NCBI GenBank assembly: GCA_027622115.1
Contig: JAQBZS010000248.1
Coordinates: 1 to 8,712 of the forward strand
Length of the DNA: 8,712 bases
Source of the DNA: Planctomycetota bacterium
GTDB lineage: Bacteria; Planctomycetota; Planctomycetia; Planctomycetales; Planctomycetaceae
Direction of reading: 5' to 3'
The notes beneath the pieces were generated by a model, which ran no database searches, had not been told where the DNA came from, and saw only the letters and a program-made list of their open reading frames with translations. The first letter of the stretch is position 1; every line of letters begins with the position of its first letter. Positions 6,470-8,712 of the stretch are shown here, in pieces. The translations under genes and the position numbers were made by a program.

Positions 6470-7606
6470 ATGAAACGATTTTCATCACTGCTACTGTTGG
6501 CCGTCGTGGCGATTCCGTGTCCTGCTCAGGCATCTCCCGAGATGCAGGAGATGATGGGACGACTCGCCGAACGGGTACTCGCCACGACGAAGGGGGATCC
6601 GGTGACCGTGGGTGTGTTCTCACCGACAGGACTGGCAGGTTCGACAAGCGGTATCGGCATCAATGCCGCGCTGACCGACGAACTCAACCGTAAGAAGCCC
6701 GGCTCGGTACGGGCGGATGCCAAGTTTGAAGTGAAAGGCGACTATGCGTTCGCCCAAACTCGGGATCCGCTTCATGGGGGGCTGAAAGTCATCAAGCTGA
6801 CGTGGAAGATCTTCGACAAGAAATTTGCGGAAGTCGTCGATTCGGGCGACGCACCGTTCATCCTGCATCACACCCGCACGATTGCCGAAATCACGCAAGT
6901 CAGCGGTCCGATTTCTCCCAACGGCTCGAAGCAGAAACGCAACCAGGAACTGGACAAGCATCGCCAACGGCCGAAGACCTTCATTCATGGGCCGGGCGAC
7001 ACGCTGATCGCTAGCTCGGCAGGGAAACCGTACACGGTGCAGATCAGCGTCAAGCCGTTCAAGGACCACAAGAAACACACGGCCGTGGCTCGCAAGGCGA
7101 CGGACGAGGATGGAGCGGCGTTTGTGGACATCAAACGCGACGAGCTGTACGAGGTGACGGTGTTCAACCACACCAACGTGGTCACGGCAGTGGCGTTGGT
7201 GGTGGATGGGATCGACGTGTTCCATTTCACGCAAGACCGCGTGTTCGCGAGCAAGGCGGACAAAATCGGCCGTCCGGCGTACTCGCACTTCATCCTGCGG
7301 CCGAACTCGTCCCGCACGATTGTGGGTTGGCACAACACGGTCAAAGGCGATGACAACTACTTACGGTTTCTGGTGACCGAGCACGGCCGGGGTGCTGTGT
7401 CCAAGTCCGGAATCAGGAGCGGCAAGGTCGGAGTCATTCAGGCCCAGTTCGCCAAGTGCTCTCCCTTGCCGGCCGGTGCCAAGAGTCGCAGCGGCAACGA
7501 AACCGGCTTCGGCCCGCCGGAGAAAGTGGCGGACAAAGTGTTGCGGTACGAGATCGAACCGCCTCACGATTTCATTGCGGTGCGGTATGATCGAATCGGC
7601 GATTGA
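6470..7606 (+). CDS. Secreted protein of unknown function, possible LpoB/CsgG-like N-terminal domain
   Basis: The 378-residue protein begins with a signal peptide, MKRFSSLLLLAVVAIPCPAQ then A before SPEM; Cys17 is not in a lipobox. The region at about 45-125 (VTVGVFSP, GIGINAALTDEL, ADAKFEVKGDY, LKVIKLTWKIFD) has the strand-helix-strand rhythm of LpoB/CsgG/TolB-N-like periplasmic domains; this is a resemblance only. A charged linker at 150-170 (KQKRNQELDKHRQRPK) leads to a beta-rich C-terminal half (about 187-330) with YEVTVFNHTNVVTAVALVVDG (split 227-247), FHFTQDR and ILRPNSSRTIVGWHN. No catalytic motif is visible. The ATG at 6470 is taken because the signal peptide starts there; the ribosome binding site is weak. 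It lies 73 nt behind the di-heme gene and probably shares its transcript. The stop codon (7604-7606) is followed within 5 nt by the repeat cluster. Confidence 0.82.
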   Translation: MKRFSSLLLLAVVAIPCPAQASPEMQEMMGRLAERVLATTKGDPVTVGVFSPTGLAGSTSGIGINAALTDELNRKKPGSVRADAKFEVKGDYAFAQTRDPLHGGLKVIKLTWKIFDKKFAEVVDSGDAPFILHHTRTIAEITQVSGPISPNGSKQKRNQELDKHRQRPKTFIHGPGDTLIASSAGKPYTVQISVKPFKDHKKHTAVARKATDEDGAAFVDIKRDELYEVTVFNHTNVVTAVALVVDGIDVFHFTQDRVFASKADKIGRPAYSHFILRPNSSRTIVGWHNTVKGDDNYLRFLVTEHGRGAVSKSGIRSGKVGVIQAQFAKCSPLPAGAKSRSGNETGFGPPEKVADKVLRYEIEPPHDFIAVRYDRIGD

Positions 7607-7611
7607 GTTCC

Positions 7612-7639
7612 GGGGTCAGGCATACGTCGTTCAGATTTG
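7612..7639 (+). repeat. Half copy of the GGGGTCAGGC repeat arm
   Basis: GGGGTCAGGCATACGTCGTT, continuing into CAGATTTG, matches the first 28 bases of the arm at 7646-7678 with one mismatch. It lies exactly 34 nt upstream in the same orientation and has no inverted partner of its own, so it looks like a tandem duplication or a truncated element. Confidence 0.8.
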
Positions 7640-7645
7640 CGTGCC

Positions 7646-7742
7646 GGGGTCAGGCTTACGTCGTTCAGATTTGGCGGGCGTAGGATCTTGGATTCATCAA
7701 CAACGTCAACCCGCCAAATCTGAACGCCGTAAGCCTGACCCC
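7646..7742. repeat. Palindromic element 1, 33-bp arms and 31-nt loop
   Basis: The left arm 7646-7678 (begins GGGGTCAGGCTTACGTCGTT, ends GATTTGGCGGG) and the right arm 7710-7742 are reverse complements at 32 of 33 positions. The loop 7679-7709 is 31 nt. Whole element 97 bp. The family is shared with 7836-7934. Confidence 0.88.
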
Positions 7743-7835
7743 CAAGTCCTCAAGTCCCGCGTTTGCTGAAGCCGGTTCAATCCGTCCGCATCGCCGAAGC
7801 CCGGAACAACCGTGGACCAGAGCGGTTTGGGGACT

Positions 7836-7934
7836 GGGGCGTCAGGCTTACGGTTTTCAGATTTGGCGGCCTCGCACGCTGCGTGAAAACTGCGTCCAAT
7901 CGCCGCCAAATCTGAAAAACGTAAGCCTGACCCC
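7836..7934. repeat. Palindromic element 2, same family, 31-nt loop
   Basis: The left arm 7836-7870 (GGGGCGTCAGGCTTACGG..., ending ATTTGGCGGC) pairs with the right arm 7902-7934 over 33 bp with one mismatch and a 2-nt insertion in the left arm. The loop 7871-7901 is again 31 nt but has a different sequence, including its own small stem CACG-CTG-CGTG. The conserved outer word is GTCAGGCTTACG and the inner word is CAGATTTGGCGG. Confidence 0.87.
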
Positions 7935-7951
7935 GGACTGCTCAGTCGTTA

Positions 7952-8018
7952 TAACCGTTAGCCGCAGGCGTACGCGTGCCGACAGCCACAACACGCGTAC
8001 GCCTGCGGCTGACGGTTA
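7952..8018. repeat. 27-bp hairpin of a second family before the caspase-like gene
   Basis: Arm 7952-7978 (TAACCGTTAGCCGCAGGCGT, continuing ACGCGTG) pairs with 7992-8018 over 27 bp, with one T/G position that would be a G-U pair in RNA. The loop is 13 nt (7979-7991). After a single bulged base the stem extends 5 bp further (7946-7950 with 8019-8023). It ends 34 nt before the caspase-like start. No T-run follows. Confidence 0.88.
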
Positions 8019-8052
8019 AACGAGCTATTTCGACCTAATTAGGAACGGCACG

Positions 8053-8712
8053 ATGGCACGAATTGAATGTCCCGAATGTGCGGCGAAATTCCGAACCGAA
8101 GGTACTTCGCAAGGTCCGACGTTCTGTCCGCGTTGTGGAGCCAAGTTGAATCTGGACGAGAGTTCTTCGCAGGCCCCGCCAATACTGCCGGGTAAAACAA
8201 CCGCGATCGCGACTCCAGCGACACCGCGAACAACCACGCAACGGTCGCGAAAACCGGTCATTCTTTGGAGCATCGGCGCCGCAGCAGCGGTCTTGATCGT
8301 CTGCATCGCGACGTTCGTCATGCGCGATGGGAACCGGATCGCGAACGACAATCCGCGTGGCGCGCGGTCGGCGGGAGAGGATGGAGCACCGCCGGTCGCG
8401 GCGATGACCGGCCGCAAGGTGGCGTTGTTGATCGGTGTCAATCAGTACGAAAAACGCGGGTTCGCGGAAAAGCCGTTGAGCTATGCCGAGCGGGATGTCG
8501 ACGAACTCGCACAAGAATTCACCAAGCACAAGTTCGAAGTGCGGCTCTTGAAAGGCAGCCTGGCGGGCGCGGATCGGGCCACCAAGGCGAATATCCAAGC
8601 GGCGGTTGACGCGTTGCTTACGGGACGGAAGGCGGATGACTTGGTGTTGGTGGGTCTGGCCGGACACGGACAACAAATGCCGTTGCGGGATGCGGACGGT
8701 CGGATTCGCGTC
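8053..8712 (+). CDS. Zinc-ribbon, membrane-anchored caspase-like protease (peptidase C14), partial
   Basis: The frame is open to the window edge; 220 residues are visible and the 3' end is missing. The domains in order are: a zinc ribbon with Cys6, Cys9, Cys25 and Cys28 (CPEC and CPRC); a Thr/Pro/Ser-rich linker (35-65); one membrane segment at about 69-90, flanked by RSRK on the N-terminal side, suggesting the zinc ribbon is cytoplasmic; and a caspase-fold domain from about 121. That domain starts with RKVALLIGVNQY, continues through LSYAERDVDELAQEF and reaches the catalytic histidine His205 in LAGHGQQ. The catalytic cysteine would lie beyond the window. Such proteases cleave after basic or acidic residues in many bacteria; substrate here unknown. 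The start at 8053 has AGGA 8 nt upstream and an in-frame stop at 8017-8019. A 446-nt repeat-filled gap separates it from the secreted gene upstream, so co-transcription is uncertain. Confidence 0.88.
   Translation, partial: MARIECPECAAKFRTEGTSQGPTFCPRCGAKLNLDESSSQAPPILPGKTTAIATPATPRTTTQRSRKPVILWSIGAAAAVLIVCIATFVMRDGNRIANDNPRGARSAGEDGAPPVAAMTGRKVALLIGVNQYEKRGFAEKPLSYAERDVDELAQEFTKHKFEVRLLKGSLAGADRATKANIQAAVDALLTGRKADDLVLVGLAGHGQQMPLRDADGRIRV

Larger units (their letters stand above)
7607..8052. other. 446-nt intergenic region filled with palindromic repeats
   Basis: No gene is supported. From left to right it holds a half repeat (7612-7639), a long hairpin (7646-7742), about 93 nt of unique sequence, a second hairpin of the same family (7836-7934), an unrelated 27-bp hairpin (7952-8018) and a 34-nt leader with the ribosome site of the caspase-like gene. 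None of the hairpins is followed by a T-run, so no classical terminator is called. Open frames across 7706-7909 merely translate the repeats. Confidence 0.75.

Noticed and set aside
5791..6471. 226-codon minus-strand frame across the di-heme gene
   Set aside because: It is antisense to a gene with a signal peptide and two heme motifs, and shows no domain of its own.
7612..7678. CRISPR array made of the repeated GGGGTCAGGC words
   Set aside because: There are only two direct copies 34 nt apart with almost no spacer between them. The other copies are inverted, and no cas gene is present.
7952..8018. Intrinsic terminator
   Set aside because: The stem is strong but neither strand has a T-run after it, and similar palindromes nearby are repeat elements.

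Overview
The window looks like a stretch of a GC-rich planctomycete chromosome. Pointers to this are a secreted sulfatase of the arylsulfatase (AslA-like) type, a large secreted protein with a planctomycete-type cytochrome c heme motif, a secreted protein of unknown function beside it, a zinc-ribbon/TM/caspase-like protein, and gaps packed with palindromic repeats. This assignment comes from gene content and protein style only; no rRNA or other phylogenetic marker is present.

Left half (131-4014), all on the minus strand, in transcription order: a sulfatase with signal peptide (4014-2431), a GT4 glycosyltransferase (2310-1093), and, after a 347-nt gap, a small secreted protein of unknown function (745-131). 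The sulfatase and glycosyltransferase lie 120 nt apart and may be co-transcribed. Together they hint at work on sulfated or extracellular polysaccharide, but nothing shows that they act in one pathway.

Right half (4639-8712), all on the plus strand: a 585-residue exported protein with two CxxCH heme motifs, then 73 nt later a 378-residue secreted protein of unknown function, and after a 446-nt repeat-filled gap the start of a caspase-like (peptidase C14) protein that runs off the window. That last protein begins with a CxxC...CxxC zinc ribbon followed by one membrane segment. The two halves diverge from a 624-nt region (4015-4638) that should hold both sets of promoters.

The most striking non-coding content is the repeats. 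Region 921-988 has 9-bp degenerate units in inverted and direct orientation. Region 4126-4256 is a nested palindrome with 19-bp perfect outer arms. Region 4489-4518 has a 15-bp tandem repeat. Region 7612-8018 holds two long hairpins of the same family (about 33-bp stems, each with a 31-nt loop), an extra half copy, and a third unrelated 27-bp hairpin just before the caspase-like gene. These look like REP/MITE-type non-autonomous elements; no transposase is visible in the window. The best candidate for an undescribed system is the exported di-heme protein / secreted protein / zinc-ribbon-TM-caspase cluster, with the repeat stack at 7612-8018 as a separate oddity.
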